This document shows, in pieces, positions 47,482 to 56,907 of a stretch of DNA of 64,000 bases (positions within the stretch are counted from its first letter, which is position 1; every line of letters starts with the position of its first letter). Both the position numbers and the translations under genes were made by a program. Source of the stretch: an uncultured Acidimicrobiales bacterium (GTDB lineage Bacteria; Actinomycetota; Acidimicrobiia; Acidimicrobiales; SZUA-35); assembly GCA_938021675.1 (NCBI GenBank), contig CALIFY010000035.1, positions 1-64,000 of the forward strand. Direction: 5' to 3'. The notes below the pieces were generated by a model. That model was not told the origin of the DNA, made no database searches, and was given only the letters and a program-made list of their open reading frames with translations.

Positions 47482-48426
47482 TCAACCCAAGCTATCAACG
47501 ATGCTGATCATCGCCGGCCCAAGGATGACTACGAACAAGGCAGGAAAGACACAGAACACCATGGGGATCAGCATCTTGACCGGTGCTTTTTGTGCCTTCT
47601 CCTGAGCTAGCTGCCGGCGCTTGATACGCATTTCATCGGCCTGGGCTCGCAACACTCGCCCGATGCTCACACCGAACCGATCGGCCTGAATCATGGCCAA
47701 CACGAACGACCGAACCTCGGGAAGGTCGACTCGCTCTTGCAGACTCCGGAGCGAATCGGCTCTGGTCGCGCCGGCGCTCGTTTCTCCGAGCACCCTGGCG
47801 AACTCGTCGGACAGGTGACCTGGCACATTGTGAATCACGCGGTCGACGGCTTGCTCGAATCCAAGCCCGGCCTCGACGGAAATCACCAACAAATCCAGTA
47901 CGTCTGGGAGGTTTCGTTGGATCTCCGACTGGCGCTCCTTGACCTTACTGTTGAGGCGAGAACCCGGCCCAATAACGAGCCCGGCAACGCCGACCGCGGC
48001 AAGTACGAGTTGGAGCATTCCTCCCATACCAAGCGGATTGATAAGGAATACGAATGCCAACCAGAACGGCACCAGTACGAAGAGCAAGATACGAGTCGCC
48101 AGGAACCGCTCAACTCGCTCCGGCGAATAGATGCCAGCCTGCACATGCTTGTTGCGCACCGATTCGACGTAGTCGGGAGGATTTAGGCGACTCCCGGTTC
48201 GCGAGAAAAACGAAACGATAGGCCCGAGCAACCGCTCCGAGATCGGCTCAAGAAGTTCCTGGTCGCGTTGATTCTCGATTTGATAGTCGTCGAGCTGACG
48301 GAGGGTGTCCGTCGCCGCCGACCGTTCGTCGAACCGGCTAAGGATGAGGAAGGCACCAAGACCGACAGCAGCGACAAGCCCAATAATGTATGCCTCGGGT
48401 GGGACTGAATTCAGCGCGTCAAGCAT
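47482..48426 (-). CDS. tadC: Tad pilus assembly protein TadC (type II secretion F-domain)
   Basis: A 314-residue inner-membrane platform protein with the T2SSF domain: ILLFVLVPFWLAFVFLI pair of helices, then the cytoplasmic helical region IQRNLPDVLDLLVISVEAGLGFEQAVDRV and LRSLQERVDLPEVRSFVLAMIQADRFGVSIGRVLRAQADEMR, and a C-terminal helix VKMLIPMVFCVFPALFVVIL. Typical of TadC/GspF. It overlaps tadB by eight bases (48419-48426). TadB and TadC are thought to form the platform driven by the TadA ATPase. Confidence 0.92.
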   Translation of the reverse strand: MLDALNSVPPEAYIIGLVAAVGLGAFLILSRFDERSAATDTLRQLDDYQIENQRDQELLEPISERLLGPIVSFFSRTGSRLNPPDYVESVRNKHVQAGIYSPERVERFLATRILLFVLVPFWLAFVFLINPLGMGGMLQLVLAAVGVAGLVIGPGSRLNSKVKERQSEIQRNLPDVLDLLVISVEAGLGFEQAVDRVIHNVPGHLSDEFARVLGETSAGATRADSLRSLQERVDLPEVRSFVLAMIQADRFGVSIGRVLRAQADEMRIKRRQLAQEKAQKAPVKMLIPMVFCVFPALFVVILGPAMISIVDSLG

Positions 48427-50392
48427 CGATCGTGATCACTTTCTTCATCCAGACCAGTCCGACGAGCGCGGAGATTGTCGCTCCCCCGATCAAGGCCCAA
48501 CCGAGCAGACTGGCGAACAGTATCTCCACGTAGTCGGGGTTCATGACCCAAAGTACGAACCCGAGTCCAGGCGGCATGAACGACAGGATGGCCGCCGAAA
48601 CCCTGCCCTCGGCGGTAAGCGCGTTTACTTCGCGCCGGAGGCGTTCCCGTTGGATCATGGTCTCCGACACCGTCATCAACAGCTCGTTGAGGTTGCCACC
48701 AACTTCCCGCTGGATACCTATCGCCATGACGGCCCAGGCGAAATCGGGGCTGTTCAGTCGGTCGGAGATACCGGTCAGTGCCTCTTCCAGTTCCCGACCG
48801 AGCTGGGCTTCGGTAATGGCTCGCCGAAGCTCATGACCCATTGGATCAGAGATCTCGTCGGCTACAGCATCTAGCCCCTGTGGCAACGAGTACCCGGCAC
48901 GAAGCGTGCCGGCCAAGAGCTGCAAGGTGTCTGGCAACTGTGCTTCGAACGTCTTAAGCCGGCGGGAGGCCAAGAACTTGACGGTGAAGAAGCCAATGCC
49001 GACGGTCAACATGCCAGCCATACCGGCAAAGAACACGCTCCGCCCGACGATATACACGACGCTTGTCACGACGATCATGGCCGTCGTGATAAAGAAGATC
49101 CCCTCACCGGCCCGAACCGGCAGGTTGGCCCGCTCGAGAAGGTCCTCGATCCTGGCCAGAAAGCCACGACGCTCCACGAAGCTCTCGGTAAGGTCGACCG
49201 CCCGTTGAACGAGGGCCGACTGGATCAGCATCTCTTGCACTTCTTCTTCTTCGAGCGCCTCATCGTTCTCGGCGTATCGCGAGAGAAGGGAATCCAAGGC
49301 GGACTGACCGCCGGAGAACATCGAGGCCAGCGCCCAGATCGTTCCGGTGATAGCGATGAAGGCCAACAGGATCGATATATAGAGCACGATCGAATTTCCG
49401 AAGAAGCTCAACCTGCTTCCAGCACCATCGTCATCCGGCGCCAGCTGGAAGGCGCTCGAAGTCACGACCCCGTTCGGGTACGAGACGTTCAACTCGGTCT
49501 CGTCGATGGTGAGCGTGACGTTGCGGCGCTGCCCGAGGGCGGCGTCGCTTCGATAGGAGACGAGAAGGCGGTCGACGGCCACGGCCGTCGCAGCTTCGAT
49601 CGCATTCCGTGCGCCATCGACGTCTCGCATCTCGATCATCGTGCCGCCGGTCGTGTCGACGATCGTCTGGAGGCCCTCTTCAGCTTCGCCGTAGTTGACG
49701 GCGATCAGTTGTGCCCCGGATTGGACCAAGCTGCCGGCGGCGTCCTCAGCCGAAACCGTCGAGGCCGTATCGGGCCCACCGGAGAAGACGATGACCGATC
49801 GAACCGCTCCAGGCGTATCACTCATCGCCTCGCCGGCGATGGAGACCCCGTCGAACAGCGCGGCACCACGGTCGGCCTCTATGGCCCGAATCTGTTGCGC
49901 GACCCGATCGGAGCTCGATGTCAGCCGTGTCACGGCATCGGCATCAGAGCCGGCGGTAACGACAGCTACCTCGACCTCGGGTGGTAGGTCGCCGGCGATG
50001 GCGATAATCGCCTCGCCTACTCGGTCGAGAACTGCATCTCCCGACGTTCTGTTGTCGACGTCCAGGACAAAGACCAACTCTGTCGCACGGTTGCCCAGCC
50101 GAGCAGACGTTACCGTGGCAGCCGAAAGCGGGTCGGTGTCATCATCTTGGCCTTCTTGCTGTCCACCGGTTTCCATAACCGAGACCGCGTCGGCCGGGAC
50201 CGAGTAGTCACTGGACAACACCGAAATTTCAACGTCGGAACGGATGGCGTCTACACCGGTCACAACTGGGAGACCGGACGGACCACCGTCCGATTCAGCC
50301 GAGACCGCGGACCCGGCGACGACGACGAGCGTCAGCAGCGATGCTGCCAGAACGGCAACGGCGCGCCAAAGACGGGTCGGGGTCGGAATCAT
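48419..50392 (-). CDS. tadB: TadB-type pilus assembly protein fused to a von Willebrand A-like domain
   Basis: A 657-residue protein. Signal/membrane segment at 10-30, then a VWA-like domain (about 105-290: TELVFVLDVDNRTSGDAVLDRV, VEVAVVTAGSDADAVTRL, VRSVIVFSGGPDTAS, GAQLIAVNYG), another membrane helix at about 345-365, and a C-terminal T2SSF unit (LKTFEAQLPDTLQLLAGTLRAGYSLPQGLDAV, IQREVGGNLNELLMTVSETMIQRERLRREV). Ordinary TadB is about 300 residues and lacks the external domain. The MIDAS motif DxSxS is degenerate here (DVDNR). Four-base overlap with tadA. The external domain may contact pilins or substrate, as inference. Confidence 0.88.
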   Translation of the reverse strand: MIPTPTRLWRAVAVLAASLLTLVVVAGSAVSAESDGGPSGLPVVTGVDAIRSDVEISVLSSDYSVPADAVSVMETGGQQEGQDDDTDPLSAATVTSARLGNRATELVFVLDVDNRTSGDAVLDRVGEAIIAIAGDLPPEVEVAVVTAGSDADAVTRLTSSSDRVAQQIRAIEADRGAALFDGVSIAGEAMSDTPGAVRSVIVFSGGPDTASTVSAEDAAGSLVQSGAQLIAVNYGEAEEGLQTIVDTTGGTMIEMRDVDGARNAIEAATAVAVDRLLVSYRSDAALGQRRNVTLTIDETELNVSYPNGVVTSSAFQLAPDDDGAGSRLSFFGNSIVLYISILLAFIAITGTIWALASMFSGGQSALDSLLSRYAENDEALEEEEVQEMLIQSALVQRAVDLTESFVERRGFLARIEDLLERANLPVRAGEGIFFITTAMIVVTSVVYIVGRSVFFAGMAGMLTVGIGFFTVKFLASRRLKTFEAQLPDTLQLLAGTLRAGYSLPQGLDAVADEISDPMGHELRRAITEAQLGRELEEALTGISDRLNSPDFAWAVMAIGIQREVGGNLNELLMTVSETMIQRERLRREVNALTAEGRVSAAILSFMPPGLGFVLWVMNPDYVEILFASLLGWALIGGATISALVGLVWMKKVITIDA

Positions 50393-51771
50393 TTTCTACC
50401 TCGCCCTTTCTTTGGCGGCGGAGGCGTCGCTTCACCGGTGCCGCCGGGGGCAAACATCTCGGGACCAAGCCTGATCCCGTTGTCTGCAAGTTTTTCGGAG
50501 AACTTCGGTCGGACGCCGGTCGCCTTGAGTTGACCCTTCAAACGCCCTTGATCATCAACACCAGCACCAAAGTCGAACATGAAGATGTCTTGGAGGGTGA
50601 TTATCTCGCCCTCCATGCCGGCAACTTCAGAGATGTGAGTGATTCGCCGAGTGCCGTCCCGAAGCCGTTGGAGCTGCACAACACAATCGACGGCGGAAGA
50701 AATTTGCTCTCGGATGGCCCGCACCGGAAGGTCATAGCCCGCCATCAGCACCAGGGTCTCGAGACGACTAAGAGAGTCGCGAGGGCTATTGGCGTGGAGG
50801 GTGGTGAGCGAACCGTCGTGGCCGGTGTTCATGGCCTGCAACATGTCGAGGGCCTCGCCGGAGCGACACTCCCCTACGACGATTCGATCAGGCCGCATAC
50901 GAAGCGTGTTCTTCACCAAGTCTCGAATGGTGATCTCGCCCTTACCTTCGATGTTCGGAGGTCGAGTCTCTAGCGACAGCACGTGCTGCTGGTTCAGTTG
51001 CAGTTCTTTGGCGTCTTCGACGGTGATAATCCGTTCCCCGTCAGGGATGAAGGACGACAGCACGTTGAGGGTGGTCGTCTTACCGGTGCCGGTACCGCCG
51101 GAGACGACGACGTTCAGCTTGCCGACGATACAAGCCTGAAGAAATCGGGCGGCGTGGACACTCAACGTACCGAACCGGATCAGGTCGTCGATGCGTAGAG
51201 GGTCCGCTGAGAACTTTCGGATGGTGAGGAACGGTCCGTCGATGGCGAGAGGGGAAACGACGGCATTCACACGAGAACCATCGGCAAGTCGAGCGTCGCA
51301 CAAGGGAGACGATTCGTCGATCCGGCGACCGACTTGGGCCACGATCTTGTCGATGATTCGACGAAGGTGAAGTTCATCGACGAACGTCACCTCCTCCACC
51401 GACAGTTTTCCGCTTCGTTCAACGAAGATTTGTTCCGGACCGTTACACATGATTTCGGACACGTCCTCGTCTCGCAGAAGACGATCGATCGGCCCGTAGC
51501 CGAGGATGTCGTCGGAGACGTCTTGGATCAGCTGAGTTTTGTCAGCCGCCGAGATCGGCGCACGTTCCTGGGCCAGCGCGGTCTGGAGGGCATCGTGGAC
51601 CTTTTTACGTAGCTCGTCCTCGGTAAGCCGCTTGTCGTACAGGACCGGGCCGAGTTCCTCGATGAGTGACCCGTGAACCCGGTGACGAAGATCGTCGAGT
51701 GCGTTGGTGCGACTATCCTCGCCGCCCCCAGCATCGCCGGAACCTTCTTGCAATCGTTCGTAGAGTGACAT
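50389..51771 (-). CDS. tadA: Tad pilus assembly ATPase TadA/CpaF
   Basis: A 460-residue secretion ATPase of the VirB11/CpaF group. N-terminal helical region, then [21 protein letters not shown] (about 92-112), [31 protein letters not shown], Walker [10 protein letters not shown] at 225-233, Asp box [12 protein letters not shown], and Walker B with [40 protein letters not shown]. The C-terminus is basic and Pro/Lys-rich. It powers pilin assembly at the TadB/TadC platform. 17 bp after tadZ. Confidence 0.95.
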   Translation of the reverse strand: MSLYERLQEGSGDAGGGEDSRTNALDDLRHRVHGSLIEELGPVLYDKRLTEDELRKKVHDALQTALAQERAPISAADKTQLIQDVSDDILGYGPIDRLLRDEDVSEIMCNGPEQIFVERSGKLSVEEVTFVDELHLRRIIDKIVAQVGRRIDESSPLCDARLADGSRVNAVVSPLAIDGPFLTIRKFSADPLRIDDLIRFGTLSVHAARFLQACIVGKLNVVVSGGTGTGKTTTLNVLSSFIPDGERIITVEDAKELQLNQQHVLSLETRPPNIEGKGEITIRDLVKNTLRMRPDRIVVGECRSGEALDMLQAMNTGHDGSLTTLHANSPRDSLSRLETLVLMAGYDLPVRAIREQISSAVDCVVQLQRLRDGTRRITHISEVAGMEGEIITLQDIFMFDFGAGVDDQGRLKGQLKATGVRPKFSEKLADNGIRLGPEMFAPGGTGEATPPPPKKGRGRK

Positions 51772-51788
51772 CGCCTAACACGCCTCCA

Positions 51789-53078
51789 TTATCCGAAGAA
51801 CTTGCGACGACCGCCGACCGGCCCCGCCTCTGCAGTCGCCCCGTCGGCGAATCGCAGCGCCAGCTGCTCAAACGCCCGAGCGACACCTGACTTGGCCGCC
51901 GAAAGAACTACCGGCGAACCCTTGTTGACCGAAATCGGGACGACGACATCGGACGGAACGTGAGCGGAAGCGGTGACCCCAAGGGTTCGCTCCACCTCGG
52001 ACACATCGAGCTTGACTTTGGAGTCGGCTCGATTCAGTACGAGGTGGAGGCTCTCTTCTGCGACCCCGAGCATCGCCAGCGTGCTCAAGCCAATCTTCAC
52101 GTTCTTGATATTGGGGATGTCGAGCCCTGCCACGAGCACGATTTCGTCGCTGTTCTCGATCACGCTGAGGACCACCTCGTTGAAGATGGCTGGCAAGTCG
52201 ACGATGACGTGACCGGCGAACTGGCGGACGATCTCCAACAGAGTTGCCACCTGCTCACCGGTGATCTGGTCGGCGAACGACGGCTCAAGCGGAGCTGCCA
52301 GCACATACAACCCCGATGGTTCATGAATGGTCATCATGTGCTCGACCGCTGTCACGTCGAGTCCATCGAGCTGAGCTATGGCATCGAGCACCGTGTGCTC
52401 CGGTTGGAGCTTCAGCATGACGGCAACGTCCCCGAATTGCATGTGGCCGTCGATGAGAACGACCGGTTTCGCCGATCGTCTCGCTAGGACGACGGCAAGG
52501 TTGGTCGCAGTGACCGACTTACCGGAACCGCCCTTGGTGGAAAAGATGCTCAGAACCCGCCCGATCTCACCATCGAACTCTGGGCTCGGTGGCGGGGTGC
52601 TCCCCTGGGCAACCATTTGTTCTGCGCTCGGGAGGCCATCGGCCACCCGATCGACGGTTTCCAACAGCGCCGCCTGATCGATAGGGGCAGACAACATGTC
52701 CTTGATCCCGGCCCGCATCCCGTCCTGCAACAGGCTGGTCGACAGTTCCGGGGTCACCAACACCGCGGCGACGTTCGGGTGGGTTCGGCTCCAATGTTGA
52801 ATGGTGTCGAAACAGGCCTGAGTTGCGCAGGACGGACCAAGCACGAGAACCGTCGATGCCAGTCCAAGTTTCGGCTCGATCGCTTCCAGAGTTGGGGCGG
52901 TCTCGACCGCTCCTTCGAACATCCCGGCCAAGTAGTCGGCAACAGCCTGATCCTCATCGACCACGGCGACACCAGCGCCACCAGCGAGTCGATGCTCAGG
53001 TTCATAGCCCTGGGGCTCGACGACGGTGTCGGAACCGAGCTCATCAAAGTCAAGAAAGTCGAAGTCCTCGCTCATCAC
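51789..53078 (-). CDS. tadZ: TadZ/CpaE-type pilus localisation ATPase
   Basis: A 429-residue protein: receiver-like N-terminal domain (about 35-150, VAVVDEDQAVADYLAG and LVTPELSTSLLQDGMRAGIKDML) and a ParA/MinD-type ATPase domain with deviant Walker A KGGSGKS at 182-188, VVLIDGHMQFGDVAVMLKL (the Asp of A' motif) and VIVDLPAIFNEVVL. TadZ proteins place the pilus machine at the cell pole. The start overlaps the cpaB stop by four bases (ATGA, 53075-53078). Confidence 0.9.
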   Translation of the reverse strand: MMSEDFDFLDFDELGSDTVVEPQGYEPEHRLAGGAGVAVVDEDQAVADYLAGMFEGAVETAPTLEAIEPKLGLASTVLVLGPSCATQACFDTIQHWSRTHPNVAAVLVTPELSTSLLQDGMRAGIKDMLSAPIDQAALLETVDRVADGLPSAEQMVAQGSTPPPSPEFDGEIGRVLSIFSTKGGSGKSVTATNLAVVLARRSAKPVVLIDGHMQFGDVAVMLKLQPEHTVLDAIAQLDGLDVTAVEHMMTIHEPSGLYVLAAPLEPSFADQITGEQVATLLEIVRQFAGHVIVDLPAIFNEVVLSVIENSDEIVLVAGLDIPNIKNVKIGLSTLAMLGVAEESLHLVLNRADSKVKLDVSEVERTLGVTASAHVPSDVVVPISVNKGSPVVLSAAKSGVARAFEQLALRFADGATAEAGPVGGRRKFFG

Positions 53079-54217
53079 TCGTCCTCTGAACCTTCTGGCG
53101 GAACGGTGGTTGTCGCCTCGGCGGGCTCGCCTGCCTCGCCCTCTTCGCCCTCGGCGGGCGGTTCAGCTTCGTCTGGCGGAGGAGCGGTCGTATCCGGCGG
53201 TGCGGTGGTAGCTGGCGTTTCGCTGGCCCCGGCGCCGGGTGTGGTTCCGATACGATCCTCACCTTCGGAGAACGTAAGGTCATCGATATCGGTCGGATCG
53301 ATGACGCCCTCGAATCCCTCGTACGGGGTGAGACGGCCGTCGCTCTCGCCGGGCAAGACCTGTGTCGTCGGGTCCAGAGGCAGAATCGGCCGCGGCTCGT
53401 AGTCGTCGGGCACGAGTGAGAGGTAGATGTTGTCCCGGCCAACGTTGAGAATGACCTGAGCCGCCTCTGGCGGGACCGCTAGTGTGATCAAGCCACGGTC
53501 GGGAGGTGGTGCCGCTGCCGCTGCCGCTTCTTCGCCCTCGGCAGTGGTGGTCTGACCGATATCGGGGACCAAGTTGGTGCCGATGGCCAGCACTTCGGCC
53601 TTTTGATACACGAGCCGTGAATCGACCGGGAACAGATCGGTCAGGATCGGCCGGATGGCGTCGTTGGCTTGGAGTTCAGCAGCGAGCTCGGCCGTGGCCT
53701 CCGGCGTCACCGGAATCGGCGGATCATCATCAAAGAACGGCGTTTCCCATTGGCGTTCGATGAGCACGTTCACGAAGTCGCCAGGCTCGATCAGGAACGC
53801 TGCGCCGCGGGCCTGATCGACGGTGAAGCTCACGGTGACGAGGCCTCGCTCTTCCAAGCGATCGGTTATCCCCGTATCGACGATCTTCGGCGATACGAAG
53901 TTGCCGGTGACGATGGGCATGTTGACCGGCAGGTCCGATATGGCGACAAGGCCAGCTAGTTCGGTCGAAGGCTCCGTGACCGACGTGGCAGGACGATATC
54001 GCTGGGGGATTTCCGATCGTCCGATCAGTTGTTGTTCGATAGCGGTCTCAGCTGGTGTCCCTTTCGGAATGGGTTGTTGGACCACCCAAATCTCGACTGG
54101 GGCTCCGGCTTCGCCTGCACCTGATTCGGCATTCTGCACATAGTTCAGCAGGCCGACAGCTGCCAGGGCGCCGACCACAACTGCAATTATGAGGATCACC
54201 GTCCGTCGTGAGTTCAC
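53075..54217 (-). CDS. cpaB: Flp pilus assembly protein CpaB (RcpC-like, SAF domain)
   Basis: A 380-residue protein with one N-terminal helix (VILIIAVVVGALAAVGLL) and external SAF/CpaB region: VVQQPIPKGTPAETA, LAGLVAISDLPVNMPIVTGNF, LVTVSFTVDQARGAAFLIEPGDFVNVLI, ALAIGTN-like VLAIGTNLVPD and ITLAVPPEAAQVILNVGRDNIYLSLVP. A long acidic Pro/Thr-rich C-terminal tail (about 310-380) is unusual. GTG start at 54217. First gene of the Tad operon; 239 bp separate it from rpsA. Confidence 0.9.
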   Translation of the reverse strand: MNSRRTVILIIAVVVGALAAVGLLNYVQNAESGAGEAGAPVEIWVVQQPIPKGTPAETAIEQQLIGRSEIPQRYRPATSVTEPSTELAGLVAISDLPVNMPIVTGNFVSPKIVDTGITDRLEERGLVTVSFTVDQARGAAFLIEPGDFVNVLIERQWETPFFDDDPPIPVTPEATAELAAELQANDAIRPILTDLFPVDSRLVYQKAEVLAIGTNLVPDIGQTTTAEGEEAAAAAAPPPDRGLITLAVPPEAAQVILNVGRDNIYLSLVPDDYEPRPILPLDPTTQVLPGESDGRLTPYEGFEGVIDPTDIDDLTFSEGEDRIGTTPGAGASETPATTAPPDTTAPPPDEAEPPAEGEEGEAGEPAEATTTVPPEGSEDE

Positions 54218-54365
54218 GACACTCTCCTGGGTCTGGTGGCGGCCTTGAAAAACCGCCGGAATGCTTAGGACCCTCTTCGGCGCATTGGGGGGCCGGGCTT
54301 AGGATTTGTGTCGTGTTGGCGCAAATCAATCTGCATTGACGGCCGGTTTTACTCCGGATGAACGG

Positions 54366-54411
54366 GTACGCGACATGGCGCACCACGTGTGTGGTGCGCC
54401 ATGTCGCGTAC
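54366..54411. repeat. Perfect 21-bp inverted repeat, loop of four
   Basis: Left arm 54366-54386 and right arm 54391-54411 are exact reverse complements, with loop GTGT. It lies between the rpsA stop and the cpaB start. No T-run follows on either strand, so it is not a normal intrinsic terminator, though it could end rpsA transcription or stabilise the 3' end. It could also be a dyad operator or a dispersed palindromic element. Confidence 0.9.
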
Positions 54412-54456
54412 GTTCGATTTCAACCGGTCTCGCCGGCGTGAAGTAACTTCGGGTGA

Positions 54457-56040
54457 CTACGCCTCGGGTGAAGGAGGCTCAACCTCAGCTGGAGCCAGCT
54501 CTGTCGGGACCGAAGGAGACTCGATGTCAGCAGCAGTTGAGCCGCCCAAGTCTGCATCGGGTTCGGACACGGCTACCTCAGCGGCAGCCGTCTCTCCGTC
54601 GACCGGCGCCGCGTCTTCGGTTGACACGACCTCATCTGGTGCTGCGGCCTCGACCGGAGCTGCACCGTCCTCGGAAGCCTCCGCCGGAGCTGCACCGTCA
54701 ACGGCGACTGCGTCGTCCTCCGAAGCCGCTCCCTCAGCGGGAGCGCCGCCCAACTCCTCGTAGTACTCGGCCCACGCCGCCTCGGTGGCCGGATCGACCT
54801 CGGTCGGGCCGATGTAGTTTCCTTCTTCGTCGAACGCATGCTCGCCGAAGTGTTCCTGGTACTCCTGGGCCACGACACCGCCTTCAGCGGCCTGCTTGAT
54901 CGACAAGCTGATCCGTCGACGTTGGAGGTCGATATCAATAATCTTGACCCACAGCTCCTCGCCTGGAGTGACGACTTGCTCTGGCAAGTCGATGTGATGG
55001 GCCGACATCTCCGAAATGTGGACAAGCCCCTCGATGCCGTCGCCCACCTGGACGAACGAACCGAATGGAACCAATTTGGTGACCCGACCGTAGACCAGCT
55101 CGCCAACGCGGTGGGACGAGGCGAATTCCTGCCAGGGGTCCTGCTGCGTGGCCTTGAGCGACAGGCTGATCCGCTCCCGTTCGAGATCGACTTCCAGCAC
55201 CTGGACGGTGACCTCGTCACCGACGGCCACCACGGAACCGGGATGGTCGACGTGCTTCCAGGACAACTCGGAAACGTGAATAAGCCCGTCCATGCCGCCG
55301 AGGTCGACGAAGGCGCCGAAGTTGACGACCGACGACACGACACCGGAACGAACTTCGCCGGGGGTGAGGTTGGCCAGGAAGTCTTCGCGCTGTTCTTTCT
55401 GAGTCTCTTCGAGGTATGCCCGACGGGACAGCACCACGTTGTTGCGGTTCTTGTCCAGTTCGATGATCTTCGCTTCGAGGCTGCGACCGATGTACGGCTG
55501 CAGGTCTCGAACTCGACGCAGTTCGACCAGCGACGCCGGAAGGAATCCACGGAGCCCGATATCGAGGATCAAGCCGCCCTTCACCACCTCGATCACCGGA
55601 CCGGAAACCATGCCGTCGCGCTCTTTGACCGCTTCGATCGTGCCCCATGCTCGCTCGTACTGCGCCCGCTTCTTCGAGAGGAGAAGGCGTCCTTCCTTGT
55701 CTTCTTTTTGGAGTACGAGAGCTTCGAGCTCATCGCCGATGGAGACGATCTCGCTCGGATCTACGTCATTGCGGATCGATAGTTCCCGAGAGGGAATGAC
55801 GCCCTCGGACTTGTACCCGATATCGACGAGCACCTCATCCCGGTCAACTCGAACGACAGTACCGTTGACGAGCTGCCCGTCGTCGACCATGACCATCGAC
55901 GCGGCGTATGCGTCGTCGAGCGACCCATCGAGGTCGTTGGCGGTGATCTGACGCGGAACGTAGTCGTCGGTCGGTTCGGTGGCGGGATTGTCGGGAGCGT
56001 CTGAGCTCATAGTCTCGATATCGATTTCAGTGGTGGACAC
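54457..56040 (-). CDS. rpsA: 30S ribosomal protein S1
   Basis: A 527-residue protein with four S1 RNA-binding domains starting near residues 50 (GQLVNGTVVRVDRDEVLVDIGYKSEG), 140 (GMVSGPVIEVVKGGLILDIGLRGFLP), 225 (GEVRSGVVSSVVNFGAFVDLGGMDGLIHVSELSW) and 310 (GELVYGRVTKLVPFGSFVQVGDGIEGLVHISEMS). The C-terminal 130 residues are an acidic Ala/Glu/Pro-rich low-complexity tail. Four domains is the usual actinobacterial number (E. coli has six). GTG start at 56040 with an ATG 10 codons later as the alternative. Helps load mRNA on the ribosome. Confidence 0.96.
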   Translation of the reverse strand: MSTTEIDIETMSSDAPDNPATEPTDDYVPRQITANDLDGSLDDAYAASMVMVDDGQLVNGTVVRVDRDEVLVDIGYKSEGVIPSRELSIRNDVDPSEIVSIGDELEALVLQKEDKEGRLLLSKKRAQYERAWGTIEAVKERDGMVSGPVIEVVKGGLILDIGLRGFLPASLVELRRVRDLQPYIGRSLEAKIIELDKNRNNVVLSRRAYLEETQKEQREDFLANLTPGEVRSGVVSSVVNFGAFVDLGGMDGLIHVSELSWKHVDHPGSVVAVGDEVTVQVLEVDLERERISLSLKATQQDPWQEFASSHRVGELVYGRVTKLVPFGSFVQVGDGIEGLVHISEMSAHHIDLPEQVVTPGEELWVKIIDIDLQRRRISLSIKQAAEGGVVAQEYQEHFGEHAFDEEGNYIGPTEVDPATEAAWAEYYEELGGAPAEGAASEDDAVAVDGAAPAEASEDGAAPVEAAAPDEVVSTEDAAPVDGETAAAEVAVSEPDADLGGSTAADIESPSVPTELAPAEVEPPSPEA

Positions 56041-56211
56041 GGAAGTAGACGAACTTTCTCATGATCTTCTCACGTGGATCTGTAACCAGGCACGAAAAAA
56101 GAGAACGGGACGATCCCGTCCGTCGACCAGGTTAGCGAAGCCCTCCGATAAACCCGCCCTCGCCCTGTTCAGGGGGCCGCCTCGCTAGGGGTTTCGCGCT
56201 GTCCGGTCGGC

Positions 56212-56766
56212 TCAGTCGCCGTCGCAGAGGTAGTCGTCGTCGACCGCTATGTGGAGCCGGTCCTGGTCGGGCTCGAGGTCCACCGGTCCAAAACTGCGGC
56301 AGCCCGAGTGCATCTCCTCGGTGATCACCCTGACGAGGACGCTGTACGGCAACGAGGCGTCGCTCGACAACTGCAGCGTGACCTCGCCCGACGCATCGAC
56401 CACTTCAAACTCGTGAAAACGTTCCGTGAGCTCACGGGTCTCTTCGCGGCACACCAAATTCGCTGTGACTCCGAGCTCGGCAACTCGTTGTTCGGCGATC
56501 TCCATGGCTTCGGCGCACGTCTCCTCAATGACGTCGGACTCGTTGATGAGCCGGACCCTGGAACGCGTCTCCTGACCAACGACCTCGTGGGCAACGGCTG
56601 TAACCGTAAACGACTGTCCTTCAAGGACCTCCGGGATGTCGTAGGTCAACACGACCTCACGATCGAGCGGCAGGTCTGCGCCGGCCAGCTCGTCCGAACC
56701 GCACGCTGCGCCCGCCAGAGCGACCGTGGCAATCATCGGAACGACAAGAAACCGTGCTCGTTTCAT
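56212..56766 (-). CDS. Small exported lipoprotein of unknown function
   Basis: A 184-residue protein with lipobox LAGAAC (Cys22) after MKRARFLVVPMIATVA. The mature part has four more Cys (EETCAEAM, VCREE, HSGCRSF, YLCDGD) and alternating strands such as REVVLTYDIPEVLEGQSFTVTAV. No family recognised. It lies alone between rpsA and polA on the same strand. Confidence 0.7.
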   Translation of the reverse strand: MKRARFLVVPMIATVALAGAACGSDELAGADLPLDREVVLTYDIPEVLEGQSFTVTAVAHEVVGQETRSRVRLINESDVIEETCAEAMEIAEQRVAELGVTANLVCREETRELTERFHEFEVVDASGEVTLQLSSDASLPYSVLVRVITEEMHSGCRSFGPVDLEPDQDRLHIAVDDDYLCDGD

Positions 56767-56907
56767 GATGGGTAAGACGTCGTGCCGACGGCACCGGTTC
56801 CCGAAACCGGCAAACGTTTCTTACGGAAGCCCAAGCGGAAAGCTGTCGGGCACCCGTGCAGCGTCACCCGGGTCGGCGGCGTTCGACCACAACGAACGGT
56901 CGCCGCA

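Noticed and set aside
48700-49950. Long plus-strand frames opposite the tad genes and other high-GC genes
   Set aside because: They lie antisense to genes with clear domain motifs and have skewed Arg/Pro/Ser composition typical of shadow frames.
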